DNA from: Cristatella mucedo
Taxonomy: Eukaryota > Bryozoa > Phylactolaemata > Cristatellidae
DNA length: 64,000 bases
Assembly: GCA_009760855.2 (NCBI GenBank)
Contig: WPIO01000166.1
Coordinates: forward strand, 605,001 to 669,000
Direction of reading: 5' to 3'
The notes under the pieces were generated by a model, which did no database searches, was not told the origin of the DNA, and worked only from the letters and a program-made list of their open reading frames with translations. Of the stretch, positions 1 to 31,808 are shown one piece after another (the first letter of the stretch is position 1; the number at the start of each line of letters is the position of its first letter). A program made the translations under genes and the position numbers.

Positions 1-403
1 AGGAAATTCAAAGCGAAGTTAGTAGCGAGAAAGTAGCAGCGGTGCAGGAAGTGAGTGGCAGTGGCACTAGCAGCCCAGTAAGTTAGTGGCGAGATAGTAG
101 CGGTGCAGGAAGTGAGCGGCGAGGCAGTAGCAGTGAGGCTGGAAAGAATGCGTCAGAGTTGGCTGTGGACGACAAGATGCCGGCGCGCAAGAATTGCGGA
201 GGCGAGCACGGCAGAAGCGTCCGTCGCTGAACGTCAGAAGTGTGAAGGGAAAGACGCAGACGCTACAGTGCAATGTCGACGCGAACACGACCGTAATGCG
301 CATGGAGGTGCTTGCTGCTGCAGCCGCCTGCTGCTTCTCAAGAACTCGGCCGATTCATAGAGCACGTGACTAAATTTGTTAACTCCACGGCACGCCGGAG
401 TGT

Positions 404-405
<2 letters not shown>

Positions 406-438
<33 letters not shown>

Positions 439-446
439 GCGGCGGC
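406..446. repeat. (CGG)n microsatellite
   Basis: Run of CGG triplets with one slip near its end. Similar CGG tracts recur in the first CUB-gene intron at about 1300-1376. Confidence 0.9.
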
Positions 447-891
447 GCTTGAAATCTGCAGGCACTCGCCGTTCTCTAGTAAATTATTGAATTTAATTAA
501 ATTTAGTATAGTTTAATTAAATGAAGCTCCGAGCGGCCCGTCGCGCCGGTCGCTCCGCGTGTCGCACTGGAGCGACGTCGCTGCAGCGTTAGTCGCGCGA
601 CATTGACATCGCTGAAGGCCGCTTCGCCGACCGCGGCGGGAGGCGGGCTGCCGGACGGCCGGCCTCCTCGCTAGGGCTCGAGCGCCAGCTTCGCGAAGGT
701 TCGAAGGCGTTGGCGGATTTCTAGCCCGAGCTCGCCGCCGCCGCCGTGCTCGAGTCACGGCCGCGTAGCGCATGGCAACCGATTGAAGAGGGCATCGGCC
801 GGCGCATCGGCGATGGGTCGCACGCGGGCAGGACCCGCAGGGGGAGGGTGCGACACGACGACGACGGCGAGCCGGCCGTTTGGCGTATCGC

Positions 892-945
892 TCGCGAGCG
901 AGCGCTCGAGCGATCGCTCGAGCGATCGCGAGCGAGCGCTCCGAC
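892..945. repeat. Palindromic GAGCGATCGCTC-type cluster
   Basis: Short overlapping inverted repeats are built from GAGCG, GATCGCTCGAG and CGCTC words; CTCGAGCGATCGCTCGAG is a perfect palindrome. No function can be assigned. Confidence 0.6.
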
Positions 946-1065
946 TGACGCAGCGATCCGTTTGCGTCGTGCACGCCGCATCCGCTCTCCGAATGCGCGC
1001 CACCAGCTCCGCGTGCGCGCCGGCCGCGCCCGGTCAACCGTCGGCTTGGCCTTGCGCTTGCTCAG

Positions 1066-21288
<20,223 letters not shown>

Positions 21289-21311
21289 CAACCAACTAAA
21301 AGTGTCTTGTC

Positions 21312-21317
21312 AATAAA
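21312..21317 (+). promoter_or_regulatory. Polyadenylation signal AATAAA
   Basis: A canonical hexamer 24 nt after the CUB-mucin stop codon, consistent with a short 3' UTR. Confidence 0.65.
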
Positions 21318-22440
21318 TATCTAGCTAGAAACGAACAGATATTGCATACCTCTGTGTGAACCTAAGTTTTCCACATATCGGCGAGAGTAGCCACGCAAGT
21401 AGAAATTGATTTGGCACAAGCCTAAAATACTCAAAAGATCAGCTCAGCGATCCTCTGATAAACATTTTGCTTTAACATAGGCAATAGGTAGTTGCAGCTC
21501 TAGGTTTTTTTTTACATGAAAAGCGATTAAAAACTGGTGAAGCTTGATGGATTTTTAGGTCATAGCTTAAATAGATAAATTTTTGATAAAAATATGTATG
21601 ATAATTAATATATCAGTATTTATTACATAGTATTAACAATAACTAATTGATAATATGTATTTTGTGGTTATATATTTATTTGACCCAGCGAACCAAGCAA
21701 AAAAACTTAGGAGACTAAGCGAATAGGTAAAGTATAGGCTGACTAATCCAACGACCTCATCCCTATTAATTAAAGCGAGAAAGTCCGTCTTTTCCTCCGT
21801 CAAGCCGCCAGATAGCGCACTTGCGTCACGTGGTCTACATTTCATGCTCAGCAAAGCGAGCCATCTCTACTAGTTAAAGCAAGACAGTCCGTCATCCCTC
21901 GGTTAAACGGAAATATGGCGCAGCGTTGTCTTCCGTGACGGAACTACTCTGACTCAGCTTTATAGTCCACAGGCAGCGAGTTGCTCTTTTATATCAAGGC
22001 TCATACCGCTTTGAGCCAACGACCTGAGTCGTAAAGTGCAAACACCTTATCTTCTAGGCTCAGGTCAAGATAATCGATTGGCTGCACGTGCTGGGAAATC
22101 TGATTTAAAAATTGCTCCGAGATTCATGCCAGCGAGATTCACACCTGTTGCTTTACACTGTTAAGCGTAACAGCTTTCTTGTCATCCGCCATGTTTTGTC
22201 CTCCATTGTCCGCCATTTTGTCATCTAACTCATGGCGCCTCTCTTGCCGAGGCTCAGATTGGCGGTCAGGATGCGTGGCTTCGCGGCGGCTTCGCAGCTT
22301 TATCCGTCGCGGTGCGTCAAACCCTTCCGAAAGTAGCCTTCAAAATGGCCGTCATCAAAACCTTTGATCCGGTCGAACACCAGAGCCTCCGTCCAGCATG
22401 CTGCACACCCCGGACAGCAGCAGCTTGCATAACTTGTATA
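21318..22440. other. Intergenic, nothing recognised
   Basis: AT-rich to mixed sequence. No open frame with a recognisable domain and no repeat family seen. Confidence 0.5.
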
Positions 22441-22442
22441 GT

Positions 22443-22592
22443 AGTTTGTATAGTGACAGAAGAAGCTCGACGGCTATTACTCCCGTCGCTTGCAGTTGGC
22501 AGTAAAGGGTTGCCCCCACTGCAGGATTCGAAACCACGACCTCAGTTGTGACGAGCGAGCCCCCTACCTCCTGGGCTATCACGGCCCAACAT
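22443..22592 (-). mobile_element. tRNA-derived SINE, family B
   Basis: The minus strand shows an A-box-like TAGCCCAGGAGG and a B-box GGTTTCGAATCC at tRNA-like spacing, then CTGCAGTGGGGGCAACCCTT. The same downstream block occurs at 32490-32520, which marks a family rather than a single tRNA gene. No aminoacyl-acceptor pairing supports a functional tRNA. Confidence 0.7.
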
Positions 22593-22619
22593 CTTAAAAA
22601 AATACATATAAGAAACTTA

Positions 22620-22620
<1 letters not shown>

Positions 22621-22658
<38 letters not shown>
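22621..22658. repeat. (TA)n microsatellite
   Basis: A run of TA dinucleotides followed by about 130 bp of AT-rich DNA. Confidence 0.95.
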
Positions 22659-22659
<1 letters not shown>

Positions 22660-22954
22660 CCAATCCAAGTGTATAGAAAATATTTTAATTAAAATTTTAT
22701 TAATTTTTCTTAATTAAATTTATTTTAAAAATGATTAAGATTAAAATTAATTATGTGAGTCATTAATTAAATTTTATTAAATAAAAATTGGCGGTTTGCC
22801 AATTTTTTCCTGCCGCTGCCACTCCGGTACGGCTCTTCACTTAGTACGGGCGGAGCCGCGTAGTCTCCCAACGAGCGGCCGCTTCGCCAAACTCGGACTA
22901 CGCTTCGCTGCTGCAGGTGCCCAAATAATTGCCGAGTCGCGAGCGTGGCCGCTT

Positions 22955-23117
22955 CGGCGGATTTATCGCGCGTCGGCGCGATTTGTCGCGCTGCCCGTTC
23001 CGAGCAGCTCTGAGCAGCTCCGAGTAGCTCCGAGCAGCTCTGAGCAGCTCAGAGCTGCTCAGAGCTGCTCGAAACGGGCAGCGCGACAAATCGCGCCGAC
23101 GCGCGATAAATCCGCCG
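22955..23117. repeat. Large palindrome, 66-bp arms
   Basis: Arms 22955-23020 and 23052-23117 are reverse complements with one mismatch, around a 31-nt spacer of GAGCAGCTC units. The arms comprise a unique CG-rich part (ATTTATCGCGCGTCGGCGCG...) plus two satellite units. Confidence 0.9.
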
Positions 23118-23174
23118 AGCAGCTCTAAGCAGCTCTGAGTAGCTCTGAGCAGCTCTGAGCAGCTCTGAGCAGCT
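23001..23174. repeat. (GAGCAGCTCT)n 10-bp satellite
   Basis: Tandem GAGCAGCTCT/CCGAGCAGCT units in both orientations, forming the centre of the palindrome and continuing to its right. Each unit is itself near-palindromic (GAGC-A-GCTC). Confidence 0.9.
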
Positions 23175-23321
23175 CGGCTCCGCAAACTCTTCTTTCGCGC
23201 TCAGTCAGGGCGATCCCAGCGGCCATCCTCCCGCTATTCCACCCAGAGGTCAATTTCCCACCAAGAGGTCAGGCCTACCGACAAGAGGTCAGCCCTTTCA
23301 CCAAGAGGTCAGCCTCTGGCA

Positions 23322-23322
<1 letters not shown>

Positions 23323-23409
<87 letters not shown>
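23323..23409. repeat. (CT)n microsatellite
   Basis: A pure CT run of about 87 bp, preceded by repeated ACCAAGAGGTCAG words (about 23240-23310). Confidence 0.95.
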
Positions 23410-23411
<2 letters not shown>

Positions 23412-23446
23412 TTATCGCGTGACCTAGCGGACGTCTTTAGTTACCG

Positions 23447-23500
23447 AGGTCGATGGCTCAAGCCCTGCGGCATTAGTAAAGCACCCGGATCGAGGTCGGA
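23447..23500 (+). mobile_element. SINE family A fragment
   Basis: CGAGGTCGATGGCTCAAGCC followed by CTGCGGCAT...AAGCACCCGGAT matches the B-box and downstream block of the SINE at 60.7 kb (minus). Only the tRNA-like 3' half remains. Confidence 0.5.
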
Positions 23501-23509
23501 CCCTCTTGG

Positions 23510-26500
23510 CCGCCGACGCAGCGCTCTTGACGGCGCTAGTCTTTTTTATTATTACAATTCTTGCGCTCCGACATCCGCTGTCCGCTCTGCCATCTGACCT
23601 TCTAAGGTAACGTTACAAAAGCGCTCGATGTGCGGCTTCCGCATCCGGACGGAACTAGGCCGCAAACGTAGCGTACGTGACGGCGCTAGTTTCGGTCGAC
23701 GCTCGACGAACGCTGGCGACGCCGCAGGAACCTCGTATTGCGAGCGGCTAGCGACTTGTAGATGCGGCGCCGATGCACGCACGCACGCACGCACCCGGAC
23801 CGTTGCCGGAGCGACGAGGGTGGCGACGAAGAGCCCGCAGACATCAACATAACGCGTCCGTAAATTAACGTAACAAGTCCGCATCGATAACGCAGACAGG
23901 TCTGTTGGACAGTAACGGAGGGTTGCCGGCGTCCAACAGTGGTCATGACGTACGCCAGCGGCTCCATGGCCCTAGAGCTCGAATCGGCTCAAATGCCAAT
24001 GCCACAATCGGAAGCACAAATGCCAATATATCTTGCTGGCTTCGGCTTTATGCGACTTTGTAATGTAATGTAATGTATCTCCGTCAGTAATTCCACAAAG
24101 TCATAAAGACCATGTGGGTGTTACGCAGGAGAGTTTTGTAAAGCGCACTCACAGCCTAAGCGGCTTTCGGTACGCATTCGGTAGCCAACAGACTTCGTCT
24201 CACGCAACAAAAAGAAAGTGGGAAACAGCAGAGTCAGGAGAGCAGTTGAGGTAGTGAGTAGCATGGAAGTAGCAGTTCAGGACCGCTGAAAAAGATGTGC
24301 TGTAGTCGGCAGTTGCAGAGTAGTTGTCGTTTCGTAAGAATTGGCCGTAGTCGGTTGCTAGGCATTAGATAATCGGTTCCTAATCGCTATATTCATGTAA
24401 CAGCGAATAGAGAATTTCGGTCGTTTACAATCTTTCTGATTTAGCAACCCGCCGTTTCAACGGTGCGAGAACGGGAGCTTTTCGCATCTTGGACGCAATG
24501 CGCGGCTCGTAGACCACGTGGTGACCTGTGTAGACCACGTGGTGCCTCCGACGACGTCCTCGCGAGTCCGCGGGTCGCCCGCGCGGCAGCTTCGGCGGCC
24601 GTGGCTGGAGAGCCCAGCCTCGGCCGCATTTCCTTGTACGTGAGCTCCAATATGAATCGATTCAGACAGACCGACCGCCGCCAGGGTGCGAGCGAACGCG
24701 ATCGCGCGATAGTGCGGCGGCGCTGGAAACGCACCTTTGCGGCCACGCGTCTCTCCTTTGACGGAGCGTCCTTCGTCTGCGTCTCACTGCACTTCTTTGC
24801 GACGCAGATGCGATGGTGGCGACCGCTGTGTACAGAACTTGACATTTTGTACCCTTTCGATCGCTCCATTCTCCGCAGACAGTGGTCGCATCGAATAAGG
24901 AAAATGTTGACGAATTACCAACTTTTTACTGACGAATCTCGAGCAAGCAGCGGACTGCGTTCGCTTCGGATCTATCGCTAAGCCGACGCGCTTCTAGCCT
25001 CTAACCTTTAGCCTCTGGGCGAGTGGTAAGTGCTAAAAAAAAGGTAACCACGAAGACAAGATACTCGACGGTGATCGCATTCGTCCACACCGACTGACAT
25101 AAAGACGTCGGAACGTAATGATCACGTGCTCGGCCAACGAGACATGGGCGGGGCGAGACGAGCGAGCGAGTGATTTTTTCCAGCCCGTCTGGAACGCTGC
25201 CCTCCGGCCACGTGCCAAAATTATCGCTCGTTAGCCACTTACTGTTACTGCTTAGCAAAATCTTAAATGTAATTTTCTCTCGTTTTTAACCAGCGACGTT
25301 CGGAAAGAATCACGAAGGCTGGTAGAAAACAGGACACGAGAGCTTCTTCCGCCGGTGCGTATGTGTTGAAAAGTGCAAATGGCGGCGTCCGAGATCAGTG
25401 GCATCGCGACTACCGGAATATTATTATTTATAAGTATTATTATTTTTATATTATTACATTATATATAAATACATTTGTATATATTTTTTATTTATAATAA
25501 ATATATGTTTATCTATTATATTTGAAAATTAATGACCGGAAAGTGGTTACGTGATAATCATTGGTTAAGCGGAATGAAGCTGAAATCGTGCAATATCGGC
25601 AGTTAGTTATGCTTTAGGCATTGTATAGGCCGTGAGTCGAGCTCTAGCCGTTGAGCCGGAGGGCGGGAGTTGCGCCCCTCGAGGGGCGGTTCCAGCTCCA
25701 TGGTGAGCAGGCTGCTCTGCGCTGCAGATATGGACTCGCCATCGCAAGGCGTGGACGCTCAGTTTTCATTGCTGCCGCCGGCGCGAATCGGCGCCACACC
25801 CACTAGCCGATTCCATCCCGATTGTACATATTCGGAGGCGTTCTTGCGGCTAGGAGGCTAGGAGGCACCCTTCAGAGGAGGCCATGCGCCAGCCCAGTTC
25901 AAGTTTCAAGGTCCCGCCGATGAGTGTCGCGCATCTGCGAGCACGAGCGTCATTGCTGCGATTCGGCGGGTCTCGTTGGCGGCTGTAGCTGGCCGCCCCC
26001 CCCCCCATCCCGCCGTCCACGTCCGGATGTGCTCTCGGGGCTGGGAGACGTCATCTAGCTAGCGCAAGCGAGATGGCGCCACCGTACGCGGACTCGTCGG
26101 CTTCGCCGCAAAGACTGCGTCACCGTTATTACTCGAAGTAAAGCAGCGGTTTGGTGGTTTGCGGACAGCGCTGCTTGCGGCGGCTGCGGGTCCGCGCGGT
26201 ATACATCCGGAGGCGCTCTTGCAGCTGGGAGGCGTCATTCAGCGGAAGCCTTGCGTTGCGGAACTGTGGCGGGTGAAATGCGTCGTCTGCCGCACCGCCA
26301 CTGCGAACGCCGCGAAACAAGTGCTGATCCATCCGCCATTTCTCCACATTCTTTCCACCACAGCGAGCAGCAGCTGGAGCAGCTGCTCCGCGAACGTGGC
26401 GTGCGCACGCTCGGCAGTGGCTGCGTAAGGGGCCCACGCTGACGATCCGGCGACCGGACAAAGCTTTGCGGGATCTGTACAGACGCGAGGCTCCCAGTCT

Positions 26501-26700
26501 CTAAAAGACGCCGCTGAGGGCAGCCGAAAATGCCAAGCCCGTGCGATGTTCGTCAAAGGTTGGTCAAAGGTGACGGTAAAAGGCCGCACCGCCGCCCGCA
26601 CTAGCGACCAAAGTGCGCGGCGAACCACTGGGGGCCAAGCGCCTCTGCTTTATTAGCCAGCGGCCAACTGGTGTCTTGTTAGCCGACTGCGGTCGCTCTT

Positions 26701-26731
<31 letters not shown>

Positions 26732-26842
26732 GCCGCCGCCGGCCATCCTTATGTTTTGCTTACAGCGAGTGCAAGGGTGCCGCCCCGCTACAACTCGCCC
26801 TTTCGTCGGCGCCCGACACCAGCCGGGGATTCCAGATAGGGG
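23510..26842. other. Non-coding or unresolved region
   Basis: Several open frames of 100-170 codons exist (for example 24463-24981 plus, 26239-26628 minus), but they overlap antisense frames of similar length, have no domain and no phase-matched splice partners. A CCG tract lies at 26703-26742. I assign no gene. Confidence 0.45.
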
Positions 26843-28900
26843 CTACCAGATAAAGGAGAACGAAAGCGAGACTGACGTGCTCTGCGCACCGCCCGTTCTT
26901 CCGCCGCCGCCGCCTCCTTCGCCGCCGTCGCCTCGGCGCGTGTCCTCCGCCGAACGGCGTACGCCGCTCGAAGCCGCACGTAACGGCCTCGTCGCGTCGC
27001 CGTTCACCACGGCATCGCTTGCAGCGCAGCTGATGCCGCCGCCGTCGCTGAGGCCGTAAGCGTTCTCTCCGCCGCTGGAGGCGCTGGCGCCGCGTGAGGT
27101 GCTACTTCCTCGAGCCCCGCGATCCGACGCCGACAGGACGCCGCCGCGGCGGTTTTCACCGTTCGTCGGGTCCCGATCGAGATCTCGCGCGACCGCCGCG
27201 TCACGCTGCGGCGGCGGCGGCGGGACGCCGCCGTCATCGTCGCTCGCCGCGGCCGTCGGCGACCGAGCGGAAGTGGTTCCCTTGCTGCCTGGCCGCTCGG
27301 ACGGCTCCGTCGGTCGATCGAGCTTCGCTTCCTTCTGGTCGGCGCGCTGCGGCGTCTTCTTTCCCGGCGCCGAGGATGGCGATGCCGAGTCGGCGGCAGG
27401 CGAAATCGCGCCAGCCACTGTCGGCGCTTTGCGGCAATCGGCGCGCGGCGCCTTCTCCGCCGCGGTAGCGGTTTCGGCTGCGGCCACCGTCGAGGCGCCG
27501 ACGCCGCCGTCGGAGGCGGCGGCTGCGGCGGCGGATCGTGCTCGCGCTTCAGTCGGCGTCGGCGGCGACGGAGCAGCAGCCTTCTTCTTTTTCGACTGAG
27601 CGCTCGGCCCGGACGCGCCTGCGCGCACCGCTGGCGATTTCGCCTCGGCGCCCGCAGTGGTCGGGGGCCGCTGCCGCTCGTCGGCGGCGGCGTCGGCGCC
27701 GTCGTCGGCGGCGGCGACTGTCGCCGCATGGCCGCCGCCGCCGCCGCCGCCGCTGCTACTTTTCTGCGGTCGCCTCGCCTTCGTTTCGGCGGCGCTCGAC
27801 GGCACTCGACGAGCGCCCTCCACCGAACGCCGAACGCCGACCGGCGATGGCGGAGCGGCGGCCTCGCGAACTTGAGTCGCCAAATATCCAGCGGAAGTCC
27901 CGATCGGCGCTTCCTCCGGATCGGACGGCGACCGCTGCGCAGCAGCAGCAGCAGCGCGGCCCGGCGACCTGGACGCTCCCTTCGCAGCGCGAGCCGTCGT
28001 CGGCAGCGGTAGCGGCACGACCGGCGCAGGCGGCGAAACGGCGGAGGCGCCGACGACGCCGCCGGCAACGCTGACGCCTGGCTCCGCGGCTACCTCGCCG
28101 GACGGCGGCGCTGCGAGCTGGCGAGCGGCGGCGGTCCGAATGCCTCCGCCTCTCGCCTCCGCCCGCTCCAACGCGGCTGCGAACGATGGCGGCGCCTCGC
28201 ACCAATCGAACGACGGCGTCGGCTCCAGCAGCGGCGGCGCTTCGTGAATCTCGCGCTCCGCTCGGGAAGCCGCGGCGCTCCGCTCGATGACCTCCAGCCT
28301 CGCTTCGGGGCGGCGCGACGCTTCCTGCAGCCCCACGGCAGCGTGCAGTATGGCTCTCAGAGCGCCGTCGCTTAATTGCTCAGACGCCTCTCGCTCGCGC
28401 GAGACCGCCGCCAGCGCCGTGGCGGCCGCCGTCAGCGCCTGCGTGCGAGCGGTCAGCGGCGACGAGCCTCCGCCGCCGCTCCTCTGCGCGTCGACGAGCG
28501 CCGCGTCGATCGGGGGCCGCGCGCGGCGCGACGCCTCCTGCAGCTCGGCCGCAGCGCGGCGCACGAGTCGCGATAGCGCGGCCGCGACGGCGACGTCGAT
28601 ATCGCCGAGCTCCGCGGTCGCGCGGCCGCCGTCAGGCGCGGCGCGCACGTCCGAGCCGCGCCGATCGGAGCGACCGGGCGGCGGCTGCCGCGAGGCGTCG
28701 ACGAGCCGGGCGGGGACGGCGGCGATGGCGGCATCGTCCGCCGACGACGCCGCCGCAAGCCCTCCGGTCGTCCGCCGTCCGCTCGCGCTGGCGTTCGTGG
28801 TCTGCGGCGCGTCCTCGCCAGGCTCTGCAAACGTAATTGAGAAGGAAGTGATGAGTGAAGAGTGTAAGAGTAAGAGCAGAAACAAAAAAAATGCTCTCAT
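26843..28900 (-). CDS. Hypothetical Ala/Pro/Ser/Gly-rich open frame
   Basis: A 685-codon minus-strand open frame in very GC-rich DNA. The first 27 residues (MRAFFLFLLLLLHSSLITSF...) look like a signal peptide, but they are encoded by a polypyrimidine tract ending TTTGCAG, so they may instead be an intron end. Splicing from a donor at 29255/29254 would be phase-compatible. Internal structure supports some reality: imperfect copies of (L/V)xxASRR motifs (LVDASRQ, LQEASRRARPP, LQEASRRPEA) sit in a helix-prone N-terminal third, followed by a low-complexity basic and acidic tail. Overlapping long antisense frames caution that GC bias alone could produce it. No family recognised. Confidence 0.38.
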   Translation of the reverse strand: MRAFFLFLLLLLHSSLITSFSITFAEPGEDAPQTTNASASGRRTTGGLAAASSADDAAIAAVPARLVDASRQPPPGRSDRRGSDVRAAPDGGRATAELGDIDVAVAAALSRLVRRAAAELQEASRRARPPIDAALVDAQRSGGGGSSPLTARTQALTAAATALAAVSREREASEQLSDGALRAILHAAVGLQEASRRPEARLEVIERSAAASRAEREIHEAPPLLEPTPSFDWCEAPPSFAAALERAEARGGGIRTAAARQLAAPPSGEVAAEPGVSVAGGVVGASAVSPPAPVVPLPLPTTARAAKGASRSPGRAAAAAAQRSPSDPEEAPIGTSAGYLATQVREAAAPPSPVGVRRSVEGARRVPSSAAETKARRPQKSSSGGGGGGGHAATVAAADDGADAAADERQRPPTTAGAEAKSPAVRAGASGPSAQSKKKKAAAPSPPTPTEARARSAAAAAASDGGVGASTVAAAETATAAEKAPRADCRKAPTVAGAISPAADSASPSSAPGKKTPQRADQKEAKLDRPTEPSERPGSKGTTSARSPTAAASDDDGGVPPPPPQRDAAVARDLDRDPTNGENRRGGVLSASDRGARGSSTSRGASASSGGENAYGLSDGGGISCAASDAVVNGDATRPLRAASSGVRRSAEDTRRGDGGEGGGGGGRTGGAQSTSVSLSFSFIW

Positions 28901-29254
28901 GAGGCTGAGCCATCGGTTGGATTGGCCAGCCGCTACATAAACGAACGTCGGGAATAAAATGGAGTAAAATAAAATAGAAAAAAATAAATAAATAAAATAA
29001 TTGAATTGAATCGAAGTAAAATGTATGAAAACAAAACTATAGGGATGGCGTCGCTCTTCAAGGACTGAAACCTACACCACGTCGTTTGAGTCGTTCGAAG
29101 TCGAACGAAGGAGGGAGAAACCCGGCCCCGCCCCCGAAAGCCAGAGACAGCGAGTCGAAGGAAAAGTAAAGCGAAATACTCGAACGACCCTAGCTGCGGT
29201 CGTCTTTTCGGAGCCGGAAGCTCGAACGGAGACATGCTCGCGTGCGCGGCTTAC

Positions 29255-29432
29255 CATGCGACTGCGGCGGAGACGGTCGCGACGCCGGCGCGCCCGTCCG
29301 TTGCGTCGGCCGCTGCGCACCAGCCGCCGAGGCGACGGCCGCGCCGCCGCGCGGCCGACGATCGTCGTCGGCGGCCGACGCGGCGCCTGCGGCGGCAGAC
29401 GGGCTTCCCCCCAGGCCGTCGCGCGGCGACAC
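29255..29432 (-). CDS. Possible upstream exon of the Ala/Pro-rich frame
   Basis: On the minus strand a donor GTAAGC follows CAGTCGCATG at 29255. It exits phase 1 and matches phase-1 entry at 28824 after TTTGCAG (intron 28825-29254). The encoded segment (Ala/Arg/Ser-rich, ending PSPPQSH) has the same composition as the next exon. The 5' boundary shown is only the limit of a simple open frame. Confidence 0.28.
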
Positions 29433-29439
29433 GTGACCT

Positions 29440-31700
29440 GCGGCGGCGACGCCGCCGCCGCCGTCGTCGTCGTCGTGTCGGCTAGTGACAGCAGACTCTT
29501 CGCCGGTAGGGCGAAGCGCTGCAGCTGCCGCTGCCCCGTTGGCTTCCGAAAAGCGAAACGTGACATCGGCGCAATTAACATCGTCGGCGGCGCCGTCCGC
29601 GCCGACGCCGACGCGCTGCTTCGTCGCCGTCGCCCCGCCCCCACTAGCTTGACCGAAAGCTATGCGCGCCTAGCGTGCGCCGGCGCGCGCACTCGCCTTC
29701 GCGCCGACGGCCGCGCGCGCGCGAGCTCAAGTTCAGTTGCGATTAGTTACTCGCGTCTCCCGAGGAAGCCGCTGATTTGGCGGCGCGTCATAAAGAAAGG
29801 AAGAGGCGTCGGCGGTGGCAGCCTCTCGGAGCGGCGATTTGGTAAGCAGCCGCGCGCCACCGCCGCCGCCGCCGCCGCCGCCGCAGCCTGGGCCGAAGCT
29901 GCCCGCCGCGGGCACTTGCACGCTCTTGATTGATGTAACAATTCCGTAGACTCGCTTGAGCATACGGGCGTGACCCGGGGCAGACACCGAACTGTCCGTC
30001 TCTGCCGCCGCAGCCTGGAAAGAAATCGCGGAGAGCACTCGGGCGCGCGCGCCTCGTCGTCACCGCGGCGGCGGCGCCAGAGGGCGCGATCTCCTGCGCC
30101 GGCGTGCGGCGCGCCAGGGCAGCGGCTTTCTGAGCGCAACGTCGCTGCCCCGTCGTCTGCCTGCGAGTACGTCACGAGTACGCTGCCAGCCTAGCGTCTA
30201 CTCGAGACTAAGTAACTTCAATAGTTTAGTAGTATTTCAATAAAAATTGCTTTAGCTAATTATTAAAATTAATCCGTTTAAGCTTACTCGAGTTACAGTA
30301 TAACTTGACTAAGAGCTTGCAGCAATAACGGCACGCAGACGGTGGCCCGCCATCGCACCTCCCGCCACCGCATCGTGCGGGACCTGCAGGATGTCTGTGC
30401 TATTACAAGTTTGCAAGCCATACCCGCAGCGAGATTCTTCAGTGAGATGCGCGCGCTCCATGCTGAGGCAACTGAGCGTGTGACTCTGCTGAAATGGACT
30501 CGCTACTACGAGTTTGGCTCTGGTTTTCGCCGACGCTAACAGGCTAGCGCTTGGAGCTTCGCGGCGGAAAGCGGACAATGGTGGGGCAATGGCGGGAAAG
30601 GAGAAGGGGCAATGGCGGGGACGGAGCAATGGCGGGGGCAGGGCAATGGCGGGGATGGGGCAATGGCGGGGGCGCGGCAATGGCGGAGGCGGGAAATGGC
30701 GGGCGGGGGTAACGGCGCTGCATTGGCGCAAGCCGCTTCCGCCGCCGCGTTCCGCCGTCGCGCATCATCAGGCCGTTCGAGGCCTCATGAGGCCCTCCGC
30801 TACGTACGTGCACGTACCGCGTGCGTGAACACCTGGCGCCACGTCGGACGAGCCCGCAGCTGAGATCTGACATCTGAGAGTGCCAGCCCACGGATCGTAA
30901 TCGTAATTACTATTAAGAGACGACTGCAATTCATTCGAAGGCGAGCAAGTACGGTGGACGATTACGATCCTTATATTATACCTAGTATGTTATATTATTT
31001 TATCGTACGCATACGATTACCCACAGACTGCGCTCAAGAATGGCGATCGCGAAAAAGTCGACCGACGAGGACGACGATGTTGAAATCTTTCGTTAGTCGG
31101 CAGTCGGTTGCAGAGGTTTCGGCTAGAAACGTGAGTTAGTCCGCGGGCGCACCTCCACCACCCCCCCGTCCGCGGGAAAGAGACGCGTCGCGCCAGAGTT
31201 GGCGACGATGGTCACCAGATGGCACTGGACGCGCGCGCGTCCCGCAGATCTCGCTCGGATTTCAGGCGTCAGTTCAAATTGGCAAAGTTTTCGGGCAGAG
31301 TCGATGTCGCGAGACGTCATGCGCACCATTCTACGCGCAGCTGCCAAGGCGAAAGTCGCCACCAATCGGCGCGGCGCGCGCGCTGCGTAACAGCGCCAGA
31401 TCGGAGAGCGATCTTTGCTGCGAAGCAGCGGCGACGAAGCAAGCGAGGCTAGCGGACCGAGACGGCCGCGCGCCCGCATTTTCTCACCGCCGTCGCAGCA
31501 GCCGCCGGTGCGTCCCTCGCGATCTCGCGATGTCGCCACTCGTCGTCGTTCATGACGCTATTCGCAGCCTCTCGTCGCCGACGGGCGGCGAAATCGAATC
31601 GAATCGACGAAGACCCCATTGCCCGGTCGACGGCGCGAAGCGGCGACACCAGCGGCAATAATTGATGACGCGCCCGTTCACGTTCAGTCACCCCCGTCGC
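29440..31700. other. GC-rich non-coding region
   Basis: No supported gene. It contains a CCG tract (about 29856-29885), an 18-19-bp minisatellite (30578-30708) and short AT-rich islands near 30210-30300 and 30890-31010. Confidence 0.45.
30578..30708. repeat. GGGGCAATGGCGGG minisatellite
   Basis: About seven imperfect 18-19-bp units around GGGGCAATGGCGGGG with variable ends. Confidence 0.85.
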
Positions 31701-31709
31701 TTTGCGCTT

Positions 31710-31805
<96 letters not shown>
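31710..31805. repeat. (CT)n microsatellite
   Basis: About 96 bp of CT. The SLSL and RERE frames across it are artefacts. Confidence 0.95.

Positions 31806-31808
<3 letters not shown>

Larger units (their letters stand above)
1..1065. other. Upstream flank or intron of the CUB-mucin gene
   Basis: No exon could be supported here. The first CUB exon at 1066 begins with a phase-1 acceptor, so at least one upstream exon (expected to carry a signal peptide) exists, but no signal-peptide-like exon with a matching phase-1 donor was found. The stretch holds an imperfect direct repeat of about 40 bp (about 14-54 and 75-114), a CGG tract and a CpG-rich segment. Open frames at 513-1037 and 746-1084 reflect GC-rich composition. 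Confidence 0.5.

Noticed and set aside
22495-22592. Functional tRNA gene
   Set aside because: A and B boxes are visible but no acceptor-stem pairing; the shared downstream block with other copies marks a SINE.
24463-24981. 172-codon plus-strand open frame
   Set aside because: Overlapped by a similar-sized antisense frame, no domain, no splice partners, biased composition.
27004-28205. Several overlapping Arg/Pro-rich open frames on both strands
   Set aside because: GC-rich shadows; only the longest minus-strand frame has internal repeats and a plausible splice partner.
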